From: Thalassoglobus neptunius | GTDB lineage: Bacteria; Planctomycetota; Planctomycetia; Planctomycetales; Planctomycetaceae | Reading direction: 5' to 3' | DNA length: 34,158 bases | Assembly: GCF_007859735.1 (NCBI RefSeq) | Contig: NZ_SIHI01000036.1 | Location: 1-34,158 of the forward strand | Part shown: positions 25,698-34,052 of the stretch, piece after piece | How positions within the stretch are numbered: position 1 is the first letter of the stretch | Layout: each line of letters opens with the position of its first letter | Made by a program: the position numbers and the translations under genes | Notes under the pieces: model-generated | The model's input: only the letters and a program-made list of their open reading frames with translations | Databases searched by the model: none | Told to the model about the DNA's origin: nothing

Positions 25698-27236
25698 ATG
25701 CATCCTCACTGCCGAAATCCCATTGAGATCATTGAAGTTGATCAGAGCGTGGAAGTGACGTGCCCGTCGTGCGGAAGTGAATTCGCACAAACGCAGGCCG
25801 ACGACTCGACGGAAACGGTTGCTAACAACCGAGCACGTGTCGGCGAGAAAATCGGCTCATTCGAATTGCGTGAATGTGTGGGATTCGGGGCCTTTGGATC
25901 TGTCTGGAAAGCTTGGGATTCCGAACTTGATCGTCTCGTCGCGCTGAAAATTCCTCGCAAGGGTCAACTCGACGAGGCAGAGATCGAGAAGTTTCTGCGA
26001 GAAGCAAAAGCCGTCGCGCAGCTGAATCATCCGCACGTCGTCAAAGTCCATCAATCAGGGATCGACCGCGGAGTGGTTTACATCGCAAGTGACTTCATCG
26101 ATGGAGTCACAATTGCCGAGCGGCTTCTGAATTCCAAGTTGAGCTTTCGTCAGTCGGCCGCACTGTGTTCGAAAATCGCGAGCGCTCTGCATCATGCGCA
26201 TGAACGTGGGGTGATTCACAGAGATCTGAAACCGAGCAATGTCATGCTCGACCAGTCTCTCGAGCCTCATCTCATGGACTTTGGCCTCGCCAAGCGTGAA
26301 GCGGGGGAAATCACAATGACTGCCGAGGGGCTCATCCTCGGAACCCCTGCTTACATGTCTCCGGAACAGGCTTTAGGAGCACCGGCAACTGTTGACCGTC
26401 GATCGGACATCTATTCGCTGGGAGTGGTCTTTTATGAGATGCTCACTGGGGAACGTCCATTTCGAGGCAATGAACGCCTGCTGATTTATCAAGTCTTGAA
26501 CGAGTTTCCGGATCCTCCGCGCAAGAAGAATCGGCAGATCCCCAAGGACCTTGAGACAATTTGCTTAAAGGCCATCGATAAGTCTCCCGAACGTCGATAC
26601 CAGACGGCCGAAGAGTTCGCTGATGATCTGCAGCGATTCATGGATGGCGTTCCGATTCAAGCGCGACCGATCAGTTTGATCGAGCGCACGTCCCGGTGGA
26701 TCCGTCGAAATGTGATGCAAACTGTTGCGATGGTTTCACTCATCGTGGCCCTTGTTGCCATCGCCGGGTTCATTGTCGTCGCCAACCGCGACACGACACT
26801 GCGACACCGCGTGAAAGTCACAACAGATCCCCCCGGGGCACGAGTTCGAATGATTCCACTCGACCACCTTGCCCGCGAGCGTCCGGAACAGGCGGTTATC
26901 TCATCCGGAGTCACGCCGATCGTGATGGACGTTGAACCTGCGTATTATCGAATGCAAGTCGTTGTCGACGATTACGGCTTCCATGATGTGTATCGAACTG
27001 TTCCGGAGTTTCCCGAGAAGGATTACGCAAGAACACTCTTCAATCATTTGAGTTGGGAAGTCGTCGATGAAACGGTTGAGCTTCCGACCGTTTCGATTCC
27101 GGAACGATCATCTCCTCCAGAAGGAATGACTTACATTGTAAGGAGGCGTGTTGGAAATGCGGGACCGTCCCGGATTGATCCGGGGAATCCCTCCACTCAT
27201 TCTGCAGATTCACCCGCTCTACATGGACATCCATGA
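25698..27236 (+). CDS. PknB-type receptor Ser/Thr protein kinase (C-terminus frame-broken)
   Basis: A 512-aa protein. Residues 2-25 form a zinc-ribbon-like segment (HPHC...CPSC). The kinase domain (about 55-315) has the P-loop GFGAFGSV, Lys84 in VALK, HRDLKPSN (174-181), DFG (194-196), GTPAYMSPEQ and DRRSDIYSLGVVFYEM. A single transmembrane helix (about 341-363) and a PEGA-like beta domain (about 370-445) follow. Up to residue 480 (EGMTYI) it reads normally; after AGG-AGG (27141-27146) the frame gives an implausible Arg/Pro/His-rich tail, whereas the +1 frame continues into an FGE-like domain. The intended product is therefore probably a kinase-TM-PEGA-FGE fusion of about 700 aa. Such receptor kinases sense signals at the envelope. 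Signal or ligand is unknown. Confidence 0.9.
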   Translation: MHPHCRNPIEIIEVDQSVEVTCPSCGSEFAQTQADDSTETVANNRARVGEKIGSFELRECVGFGAFGSVWKAWDSELDRLVALKIPRKGQLDEAEIEKFLREAKAVAQLNHPHVVKVHQSGIDRGVVYIASDFIDGVTIAERLLNSKLSFRQSAALCSKIASALHHAHERGVIHRDLKPSNVMLDQSLEPHLMDFGLAKREAGEITMTAEGLILGTPAYMSPEQALGAPATVDRRSDIYSLGVVFYEMLTGERPFRGNERLLIYQVLNEFPDPPRKKNRQIPKDLETICLKAIDKSPERRYQTAEEFADDLQRFMDGVPIQARPISLIERTSRWIRRNVMQTVAMVSLIVALVAIAGFIVVANRDTTLRHRVKVTTDPPGARVRMIPLDHLARERPEQAVISSGVTPIVMDVEPAYYRMQVVVDDYGFHDVYRTVPEFPEKDYARTLFNHLSWEVVDETVELPTVSIPERSSPPEGMTYIVRRRVGNAGPSRIDPGNPSTHSADSPALHGHP

Positions 27237-27798
27237 GGTCACGTATCGTCAATACCGAGAAGTCGGCCTCAACAGACCATACACAATCCAGTCGGCTGGC
27301 CTCCATCCGCCAGATGACTTTCCAGTGGCGAAGGTCAGTTGGGACGAAGCAGTCCGTTATGCCGAAAAGGCTGGACTTCGATTGCCAACTGAGGAGGAAT
27401 ACGAATTCGTCGCGACACAAGCGGGTGCCATTGAAACTCCGTGGGGAGGAGCACGCGACGAAATCGACGATTGGCCATTCGGCCCCGTCGGAACCCCGGA
27501 GTACGACCGGACGAGTCACGACCCTCCGATTCAGGGGCTTTATTCGGGAGTCGCCGAATGGACCGTGTCCCCATTCATCCGCGACTTCGCAAGCGATGGC
27601 CGCTTTCCCCAGTCGTTCATTGGCACGTCCGTCAATCATCGTGTCGTCAGGGGCGGCACGTTTGCTTTGACGAAAAAAGAGATCGATCTCGACAAAATCC
27701 GTGTCGGTCCTCAGCAACGATTCACGCTCGACAGAAACGAAATCAGTCGCGAGGGCCTTGGTTTCCGATGCGTCCTCGACGCACAAGCTCCCTTCTAA
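27148..27798 (+). CDS. FGE/SUMF1-like domain, +1 frame to kinase
   Basis: This frame gives about 215 aa that reads as an FGE-sulfatase (SUMF1-like) domain: PLILQIHPLYMDIHEVTYRQYREV, FPVAKVSWDEAVRYAEKAGLRLPTEEEYEFVA, YSGVAEWTVSPF, VVRGGTF and GLGFRCVL. Catalytically inactive members of this fold are common as sensor or binding domains C-terminal to planctomycete kinases. The frame is +1 to the kinase frame and overlaps its last 30 codons. Initiation candidates are GTG 27148, TTG 27151 and ATG 27157; AGGAGG lies at 27141-27146, ten bases before ATG 27157, a perfect Shine-Dalgarno position. Either a base is inserted before 27147 and this is one broken gene, or it is translated separately or by frameshifting. 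Confidence 0.8.
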   Translation: MLEMRDRPGLIRGIPPLILQIHPLYMDIHEVTYRQYREVGLNRPYTIQSAGLHPPDDFPVAKVSWDEAVRYAEKAGLRLPTEEEYEFVATQAGAIETPWGGARDEIDDWPFGPVGTPEYDRTSHDPPIQGLYSGVAEWTVSPFIRDFASDGRFPQSFIGTSVNHRVVRGGTFALTKKEIDLDKIRVGPQQRFTLDRNEISREGLGFRCVLDAQAPF

Positions 27799-27799
27799 G

Positions 27800-27835
27800 A
27801 CGGGCATCGCATTCCGTTCGGAATTGTCAGCCCGT
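27800..27835. terminator. Two-part hairpin between convergent genes
   Basis: ACGGGC (27800-27805) pairs with GCCCGT (27830-27835), and inside it ATTCCG (27811-27816) pairs with CGGAAT (27819-27824) around a short loop, with symmetrical internal loops. It begins two bases past the FGE-domain stop. There is no T run on either strand, so a terminator role is only suggested by place. Confidence 0.35.
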
Positions 27836-27925
27836 GCCAGTGAGCACTCAAAAAACCTGGCCGTCCAACGATTCCGTCGCAGAGGGAAAACGCACACATT
27901 GCTGCCTGTCCCCGCAAACGCCTGT

Positions 27926-28822
27926 TTACTCCGTGTAGTAACTCGACAAATCCATTTCACTGACTGCCCAGGCATAGCTTCGTTGGTCACGAGGGACTGA
28001 TTCACTGAGTTCTCGCGTCGGGCTGAGAATATTCAACCGGTGGGAGTGATGGCGGTCTCCATTGACGGAACGGTCAGATCGTGTCGTCAGGACAACTTCA
28101 CGAATCTCGTGCGGATAGCTCTCTTCGTCGATCGGCGGATCTGTTTCGAAGGCCGCAAATCCATAGGTTGTGATCGGCTCGGTCCCGCGAGGAGAGATGT
28201 ATTTCGAGGTCATTCCGACCAATCGGAAATAGATCTCAGCTTCCTGATCATGACCGACAAGCTTCACGATTCGATCAAATCCCGGTTGATCTTCGAGATC
28301 AATCAAGACTGCTTCTGACTGATGAATTTGCCCTCGCCGCCGTTCGTCTTCTGAGTAGGACGAATCGGCACTTCCGTCGCACGCGGGACTCGGTCTCGGC
28401 ATGCGCCGCCACTCAATCAAATCGTTCCGTCTCTCGATCGCCTCCTTTTCAACGCAGTCCGGGCCATCCACTGCACATTGCCCATGTTGTCCGGGAGCCT
28501 GATTGCAACCAGTCACGAGCGTATCATCCGATTCCCGAAAATCTGAGGGCATTCCCGGCCGCGTAAACTCGTTGTCGCAACAGAGATAGTAGTAGAAGTG
28601 CTGGTCTCCCATCGTTCCGAAAGACTGAATCGGACACAGACAATCACAACCACTGAATTCAGGGTCTTCAACAGGGTGAAGTTGCGTATCTTGCTGAGAT
28701 GAATCACTTTCCTGCGATTCTTCCACCTTCGTTGGCGTCTCCGGAGGAATCGGATTCTGAGCACCTCCAAGACTTGCCCAAAGAAACAACAGACCGAGAC
28801 ATCCAACTGGACGCAGTTTCAT
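27926..28822 (-). CDS. Secreted Cys-rich protein of unknown function
   Basis: A 298-aa protein from ATG 28822, with GAGGG about 8 bases upstream; a start 15 bases earlier (28837) is the alternative. The signal peptide (MKLRPVGCLGLLFLWASLGGA) leads into a Pro/Glu/Ser/Gln-rich linker and then a Cys-rich section with CDCLC, YLCCDNE, TGCNQ, GQCAV, PDCVE and PACDG, nine Cys in total, suggesting disulfides or metal binding in the envelope. The rest is acidic, with beta-rich segments near the C-terminus (IVKLVGHDQEAEIYFRLVGM). I recognise no family. It converges with the kinase/FGE locus. Confidence 0.72.
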   Translation of the reverse strand: MKLRPVGCLGLLFLWASLGGAQNPIPPETPTKVEESQESDSSQQDTQLHPVEDPEFSGCDCLCPIQSFGTMGDQHFYYYLCCDNEFTRPGMPSDFRESDDTLVTGCNQAPGQHGQCAVDGPDCVEKEAIERRNDLIEWRRMPRPSPACDGSADSSYSEDERRRGQIHQSEAVLIDLEDQPGFDRIVKLVGHDQEAEIYFRLVGMTSKYISPRGTEPITTYGFAAFETDPPIDEESYPHEIREVVLTTRSDRSVNGDRHHSHRLNILSPTRELSESVPRDQRSYAWAVSEMDLSSYYTE

Positions 28823-29105
28823 CGCAAATGCCCTCATCTTCTCTGCCCTTTTGAATCGATTTTAGAAGTAACCCGGATTCAATGTCTCTGAAGTCTAAAC
28901 ACGACAACCGACGACTGTCACCTCATTCCCACAGACTTGAGCCTCTTTGCGAATTCACAATCGTCGGAATTCTTAGCGGATGTGGAATTGCAGTCACGGC
29001 ATTGGCTGTTACAATTCGATAACGATTTATTGAGATTGAGTCTCAACATCGCCTGGCCCAAAGCCAGCCTTCAAGATTTCCTCGAACCAGGTGGTTTTCG
29101 ATACA

Positions 29106-29348
29106 ATGTCCGATGTCTTGCAAATGATTCCGATGGACATGTTGCAGAAGAATGAATCTGGGCGAATTGTTGAAATCGTTGGGCCTCATGACTGGAAGCA
29201 TCGACTTCAGGAATTGGGACTGCGAGACGGGGCAATTGTCCGAGTTGTGAAGCCGGGCACACCGTCAATCATCGCAATTGATGGTCACAGATTCAGCTTT
29301 CGAAGTGATCCCAACACAGTTGTTCTCGTCGAACTTCTGCCAGCATAG
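29106..29348 (+). CDS. feoA: FeoA-family protein (first copy)
   Basis: An 80-aa FeoA-type SH3-like protein. The typical layout is visible: ESGRIVEIVGPHDWKHRLQELGLRDGAIVRVVKPGTPSIIAIDGHRFSFR, split here across the domain, with the LGLRDG turn and a closing strand ending VVLVELLPA. The start at 29106 gives MSDVLQMIP; a frame open to 29091 and a later ATG are possible. FeoA assists FeoB in ferrous iron uptake. It is followed by a second FeoA gene and FeoB on the same strand, with 206 bases between the two FeoA genes, so separate promoters are possible. Confidence 0.88.
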   Translation: MSDVLQMIPMDMLQKNESGRIVEIVGPHDWKHRLQELGLRDGAIVRVVKPGTPSIIAIDGHRFSFRSDPNTVVLVELLPA

Positions 29349-29554
29349 AGCATTGCCTGAATCGTGCAGTGTTTGAACTGGCCCAAGCTAATACACGCTG
29401 GCAAGCTCAGCCTCATTCCTAAGAATCGAGTTCCAGCGAGTGCAGAAAAGCCATGAAGATGGTCTAAAAGGGAAATGATGGACGAGTTTTCGGCAACCGG
29501 TTTGACTCAATAGCGTGCCGACCGATTCGTCTTCGACGGAAAGGCAGACAGAGC

Positions 29555-29809
29555 GTGGCAACCCAACCGGATTCGCTGAAGAGACTCGACGAATTGAAGT
29601 CGATTGGGCAACAAGCACGAATCATCGATGTTGTTGGCGATGATTCCATCTCAGTGCGGTTGATGGAGATGGGGCTGACCGAAGGAGAAGAGATCACTGT
29701 CCTGGGATTTGCCCCAATGGGCGATCCGGTGGAGTACTCAATCCGAGGCTATCGCATCTCTCTTCGAAAATCGGAAGCAAACCGCGTTCAAATCGAATCT
29801 GCTGAGTAG
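29555..29809 (+). CDS. feoA: FeoA-family protein (second copy)
   Basis: An 84-aa FeoA-type protein starting at GTG 29555; no ATG is available in the domain before residue 36. It shows the same fold, with QARIIDVVGDDSISVRLMEMGLTEGEEITVLGFAPMGDPVEYSIRGYRISLRKSEANRV split across it, including GLTEGEEI and DPVEYSIRGYRISLR. It differs substantially from the first copy, so the duplication is old. FeoB starts 60 bases after its stop. Confidence 0.9.
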   Translation: MATQPDSLKRLDELKSIGQQARIIDVVGDDSISVRLMEMGLTEGEEITVLGFAPMGDPVEYSIRGYRISLRKSEANRVQIESAE

Positions 29810-29869
29810 CAGCGACGAGTTAGAATTCTCCCCTGACGACCACTCCTCCATTTGCCCTCCGATTCGATC

Positions 29870-32077
29870 ATGCATGAGACGGTTCAACCCGCGACTTCCC
29901 TTCAATCACTGACAGTCGCTCTGATTGGAAATCCCAACACCGGCAAGAGCACACTGTTCAACAGTCTTTGTGGCGGCAAAGCTCGCGTGGGCAACTTTCC
30001 CGGCGTCACCGTCGAAAAGAAAGTCGGCAAGTACCGCTTCGGTGACCGACAGATCACACTCGTCGACTTGCCGGGAACGTACAGCCTCTCTCCTCGCTCG
30101 GCCGACGAGATGGTTTCCGTAGACGTTCTTCTCGGTCGACAAAAAGAAGTCACCGCTCCGGACGCAGTTGTCTGCATCGTCGATGCGTCGAACCTTGAAC
30201 GAAACCTGTACCTCTTCAGTCAGATTCGCGACCTCAATCTGCCGACTGTCCTCGTCCTGAACATGTGGGACCTGGCCACCAGTCGCGGAGTGCAAATTGA
30301 CGTCGAACAACTCTCTGAACGGCTCGGCGTGCCTGTCGTAACAACTTCCGCCCATCGACGGGAAGGAATTGAACGCGTCACAGATGCCGTGCTTCAAGCT
30401 GTCGAAACTCCCGGAACGAAACCAGTTCAACTCTTTCCGCAAGCCTTTTACGACGAAGCCCAACAGCTTGACGAATGGCTCGTCGCGAACGGCGAACCCA
30501 AGACACATCTCTTTCTCCGGGAACGAATGCTGCTCGATATTCGTGGAGCAAGCGAAGAAGCAGCTTCTCAACCTGACCAGACAAAACTCAAAGCCTATCT
30601 CGAAGAAGCCCGAGGACGACTCGCAGCCAGCGGCCACCGAATTCCAGCGATTGAAACCAAGCTGCGATATGACTGGATTCGCCAACAGCTCGATGGCGTG
30701 TTCACTCGATCAGACACGGACCAACGCCTCAGCACGAGTGACCGAATCGACAAGGTTCTGACTCATAAAGTCACCGGCATGATCGTTTTCGCTCTGATCA
30801 TGCTTTTGATCTTCCAAGCCATTTACACATGGTCCGGTCCATTTATGGAAATGGTCGAAGGACTTCAGAATGCCGCCAATGACCTTGTGGGCGGCATGAT
30901 GGGACCGGGCACATTGAGAAGCCTCCTCGTCGACGGAATCATCGCCGGCGTCGGGTCAGTCATCATCTTTCTTCCGCAAATCGTGATGCTGTTTGCCTTC
31001 ATTTCGATTCTGGAAGACTGCGGCTACATGGCCCGAGCTGCATTCCTGATGGATAAGCTCATGACAAAAGTCGGCCTCAGCGGCAAATCCTTTCTTCCGC
31101 TCATGTCGTCGTTCGCGTGCGCCATCCCGGGAGTGATGGCAACCCGTGTGATCGAGAATCGCAGAGACCGCATGGTCACCATGCTCGTCGCCCCGTTAAT
31201 GAGTTGTTCCGCACGGCTCCCGGTTTACATTCTCATGATCTACACCTTCATCCCGGCGAGTCTTCTGTTCGGATTTCTAAGCCTGCAGGCAACCGTCCTC
31301 TTCGCGATGTACGCCATTGGTGCGCTGCTCGCGATCCCGATTGCCTGGCTCTTCAAGAAAACACTCTTCAAAGGCGAAACTCCTCCATTCGTCATGGAAC
31401 TTCCGCCCTACAAATGGCCTTCTCCCAAGATTGTCCTCGACCGCGTTTATGACCGATCGCGCGCGTTTGTTGTGCGGGCAGGAACACTCATTTTTGCCGT
31501 GACTGTCGTCGTCTGGGCTCTGGGATACTTCCCGGGAGACCACACAGCCCAGCATCAACTCGCCCAACAACTCGAAACACTGCATGCATCGCCGGAAGAG
31601 AACGCTGAGAAGATCGACGAACTTTCTGCCGAGTTCGATAGCGTTTCCGGAGCGTTGATTCGCGAGAGTTACCTCGGTCGAATGGGGAAAGCCATCGAAC
31701 CGGCCGTGCGTCCACTCGGTTGGGACTGGCGAATCGGAATCGGGGCGGTTGCTTCCTTCCCAGCCCGCGAAGTCATTATCTCGACGATGGGCACGATCTT
31801 CAGCCTCGGCGGAGAAGTCGACGAAGAAGATCCCAGCCTCAAAGATGCTCTCGCAAATGCAACCTGGCCCGACGGCCGACCACTCTTCACCGTACCGGTC
31901 GCCCTGTCACTCATGGTCTTCTTCGCCCTCTGCGCTCAATGCGGAGCAACGCTGATGGTCATCCGACGAGAAACCAACAGCTGGCGATGGCCCATCTTCA
32001 CTTTCGCCTACATGACCGGCCTGGCCTACATCGCCGCACTTCTCACCTACCAAATCGGCACATCCCTCATGGGATAA
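29870..32077 (+). CDS. feoB: Ferrous iron transport protein FeoB
   Basis: A 735-aa Fe2+ transporter of the inner membrane. The N-terminal G domain has GNPNTGKS (G1, residues 20-27), GVTVEKK (G2 area), DLPG (G3, 66-69), NMWD (G4, 131-134) and a SAHRREG-type G5. After a helical linker (about 185-280) come membrane segments with the Gate-type pairs, including SCSARLPVYILMIYTF and the second GAVASFPAREVIISTMGTIFSL. Start at ATG 29870 gives a short leader; a TTG six codons upstream lies in frame. No FeoC gene is present. Two FeoA genes precede it, a typical feo locus, probably iron-regulated although no Fur box was identified. Confidence 0.96.
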   Translation: MHETVQPATSLQSLTVALIGNPNTGKSTLFNSLCGGKARVGNFPGVTVEKKVGKYRFGDRQITLVDLPGTYSLSPRSADEMVSVDVLLGRQKEVTAPDAVVCIVDASNLERNLYLFSQIRDLNLPTVLVLNMWDLATSRGVQIDVEQLSERLGVPVVTTSAHRREGIERVTDAVLQAVETPGTKPVQLFPQAFYDEAQQLDEWLVANGEPKTHLFLRERMLLDIRGASEEAASQPDQTKLKAYLEEARGRLAASGHRIPAIETKLRYDWIRQQLDGVFTRSDTDQRLSTSDRIDKVLTHKVTGMIVFALIMLLIFQAIYTWSGPFMEMVEGLQNAANDLVGGMMGPGTLRSLLVDGIIAGVGSVIIFLPQIVMLFAFISILEDCGYMARAAFLMDKLMTKVGLSGKSFLPLMSSFACAIPGVMATRVIENRRDRMVTMLVAPLMSCSARLPVYILMIYTFIPASLLFGFLSLQATVLFAMYAIGALLAIPIAWLFKKTLFKGETPPFVMELPPYKWPSPKIVLDRVYDRSRAFVVRAGTLIFAVTVVVWALGYFPGDHTAQHQLAQQLETLHASPEENAEKIDELSAEFDSVSGALIRESYLGRMGKAIEPAVRPLGWDWRIGIGAVASFPAREVIISTMGTIFSLGGEVDEEDPSLKDALANATWPDGRPLFTVPVALSLMVFFALCAQCGATLMVIRRETNSWRWPIFTFAYMTGLAYIAALLTYQIGTSLMG

Positions 32078-32232
32078 TCGCTGTAATTGGTAGGGTCTGA
32101 ATTCGCAATGTGCGCGCGAACTTGTGTGATTAGTGAATCGCGTGCCAACGATTCCTGTGTCCTATTCTTAGAGAGACCGCACAAGGAATCTCAATTCGGC
32201 GTTTCTCCGAGACAACGATTGACGTTCGGTCA

Positions 32233-33825
32233 TTGAACCCTCAATCTGAGACCGACAACGCATTGAACATCGCGCAAACATCTCAAGTGACTGACAGTCG
32301 CTCCTCGTTTCTGATCCCAACACTCACCTCTTTGGGTGTCCTGGTGTTGTTGGCCCTGCGCGTTTGGCGAACGGGATTGCTTGGGGATGAACTGCTGTTT
32401 GTGCATGCGATTGATCTCGGGGTTTCGGAGGGATTGTTCGCGGTTGGCTCGTCGCATCCTCCGTTTGTGCGTCTTCTTGTCAGCCTGTTTGCAGATGGAG
32501 AATCCCCGGACTGGCTCTTGCGACTTCCAAGTGTTTTGATGGCTGTCGCGACGGTCTTCGTTTGGGACGCGATCCTGCGAAGACTGGTTCCCGATCGCTG
32601 GCTCATTGCCCTGCTCTTGCCTGCGATGGCTCTTAGCCCGGTCTGGTTGACGCAGGGGTTTCAGTGTCTTCCGTATGCTGCGCTGGCCTTATTTTCGAGT
32701 TTGCACTGCCTGGCATGGATGGGAATGCTGGAGTCGGACCGCACTCGCTGGAAGTGCTTGTTCATCGCTTCTGGAATTCTTCTCCCCTGGACGCACTTTT
32801 TCGGCATCAACGTCTTACTCGTTGATCAACTCATCTGGGGCCTTTTTCTCCTGAAAAGAAAAGTTTCGATCAAAGCATGGCTGACGATGAATGCCATCAT
32901 CGCTGCCCTCACTTTGCCTGTCGTCCCGATCGCTACCTTTTATGTTCGAATTGAAAGCACATTCGACATCAAACCGATCGCGGACTTTGACAGCTACTTT
33001 GTGCCTGTTTCGTCGCTCTTCTTTTCTTATCTGACCTTCTCAGTGTTTACGACCTACTGGCCAACATTCCTGATTCTCTATGCTGCGGCGGCTGTCTTTC
33101 TTGGGATGGTCATCCGCTCAAAAAGCTCCTCAAGAACCGAAGCTTCCGCTGGCGAATCCGATGAAGTCCGGGCTGCGAACAATCCACTCAACGACTGGTT
33201 TGGCTGCATCGCGGTCGGATTTCTTCTGGCAGGTTTCGGAGCGGGACAGCTTCATTCGTGGATCGGACAATCCGCAATGTGGCCTCGCTACATGCTGGCA
33301 GGTTCCTGGATTCATTTGCCCCTCATTGCATTCTTTCTGTGGAAATTTGTGAACCGGACCGCTGCTCGCGTCGCTGCCGGAGTTGGGTTGCTGTGTGCCC
33401 TTGTGGGATCTCAATACGCATTGCAAGTTCACGGCACGGACTGCCAGCGAGTCGCTTCCGAGTTGCGAACGAACTGGCAATCAGGGGACCGGTTTCTCGA
33501 GCAAGGTGTCGACATCTGGTCCGGCGAGAATCACTTCGATCGGTTGTGGTTTCGCCGCTACGTCAGCCCCGAATGGCCGCTGCTCCAACTCCCGACAGTA
33601 CCGCGAGAGAGTGTTCTCGAAGCTGGTTTACAATTCGACTCAGTCCCTGAAGACTGTAAGCGAATCTGGGTCTTCTCTCACCTGTTTGCCGACGAATTCC
33701 ACGAACGACAGAACATTCCGGGCTGGGAACTAAAAGCCAGTGCCTGCTACGGCGACGCCTGCCCGCTGGCCGTGTATGTTCGCATCCCCACAGACAATGA
33801 GCACATGGTTAGCCATCACGAGTAA
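32233..33825 (+). CDS. GT-C-like membrane glycosyltransferase
   Basis: A 530-aa polytopic protein with about ten hydrophobic segments starting near residue 27 (FLIPTLTSLGVLVLLALRV). An acidic motif GDELLFVHAIDLGVSEGLFAVGSSHPPF (51-78) follows the first helix, the usual site of the catalytic Asp/Glu in GT-C and GT39/ArnT-type glycosyltransferases that use lipid-linked sugars. The C-terminal third (about 400-530) is a soluble, probably periplasmic domain with several Cys. The exact family and substrate are uncertain, since sequence similarity among GT-C enzymes is low. The start is a TTG; no ATG is available upstream before an in-frame stop at 32134-32136, and the ribosome-binding site is weak. 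It is a single gene after feoB. Confidence 0.7.
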   Translation: MNPQSETDNALNIAQTSQVTDSRSSFLIPTLTSLGVLVLLALRVWRTGLLGDELLFVHAIDLGVSEGLFAVGSSHPPFVRLLVSLFADGESPDWLLRLPSVLMAVATVFVWDAILRRLVPDRWLIALLLPAMALSPVWLTQGFQCLPYAALALFSSLHCLAWMGMLESDRTRWKCLFIASGILLPWTHFFGINVLLVDQLIWGLFLLKRKVSIKAWLTMNAIIAALTLPVVPIATFYVRIESTFDIKPIADFDSYFVPVSSLFFSYLTFSVFTTYWPTFLILYAAAAVFLGMVIRSKSSSRTEASAGESDEVRAANNPLNDWFGCIAVGFLLAGFGAGQLHSWIGQSAMWPRYMLAGSWIHLPLIAFFLWKFVNRTAARVAAGVGLLCALVGSQYALQVHGTDCQRVASELRTNWQSGDRFLEQGVDIWSGENHFDRLWFRRYVSPEWPLLQLPTVPRESVLEAGLQFDSVPEDCKRIWVFSHLFADEFHERQNIPGWELKASACYGDACPLAVYVRIPTDNEHMVSHHE

Positions 33826-33886
33826 GGTTTCGGAATCATTCTCACAGCCCAACAGCTATCGATTCCTAAACGACGCACCAGAATGG
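33826..33886. other. Spacer after glycosyltransferase gene
   Basis: No gene, hairpin or clear terminator is visible between the glycosyltransferase stop and the transposase remnants. These remnants begin within about 60 bases, so the insertion site is close to the gene end. Confidence 0.35.
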
Positions 33887-34036
33887 CTAGATGACCTCCC
33901 ACATCCAGGCTGAGTCTGACGCCAACATGCCTTCACCTTCTTGCAGGGCTTTAACGATCCATTCAGGATAACGTCGTTTGCGTGTCCTGGTGATCGGAGT
34001 CCCCTTGCCCGAAATCAACCTCGACACTCTCAGAGC
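33887..34036 (-). pseudogene. Remnant of IS3-family OrfA transposase
   Basis: On the minus strand a frame between two stops reads TRKRRYPEWIVKALQEGEGMLAS, which resembles the start of IS3-family OrfA proteins (RKRRYTPEQIVxKLREAExMLA). It lacks the Thr of RYTPEQ and stops soon after, so it is a decayed fragment. The match is by eye and short. Confidence 0.35.
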
Positions 34037-34052
34037 CTATCCGGAATCCTCT

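Noticed and set aside
27040-28005. Minus-strand frame of 321 codons
   Set aside because: It lies opposite the FGE-like domain and the kinase tail, and overlaps the Cys-rich gene in another frame. The FGE motifs on the plus strand are clear, so this is a shadow.
29906-30685. Minus-strand frame of 259 codons
   Set aside because: It is antisense to the FeoB G domain, whose motifs are unambiguous.
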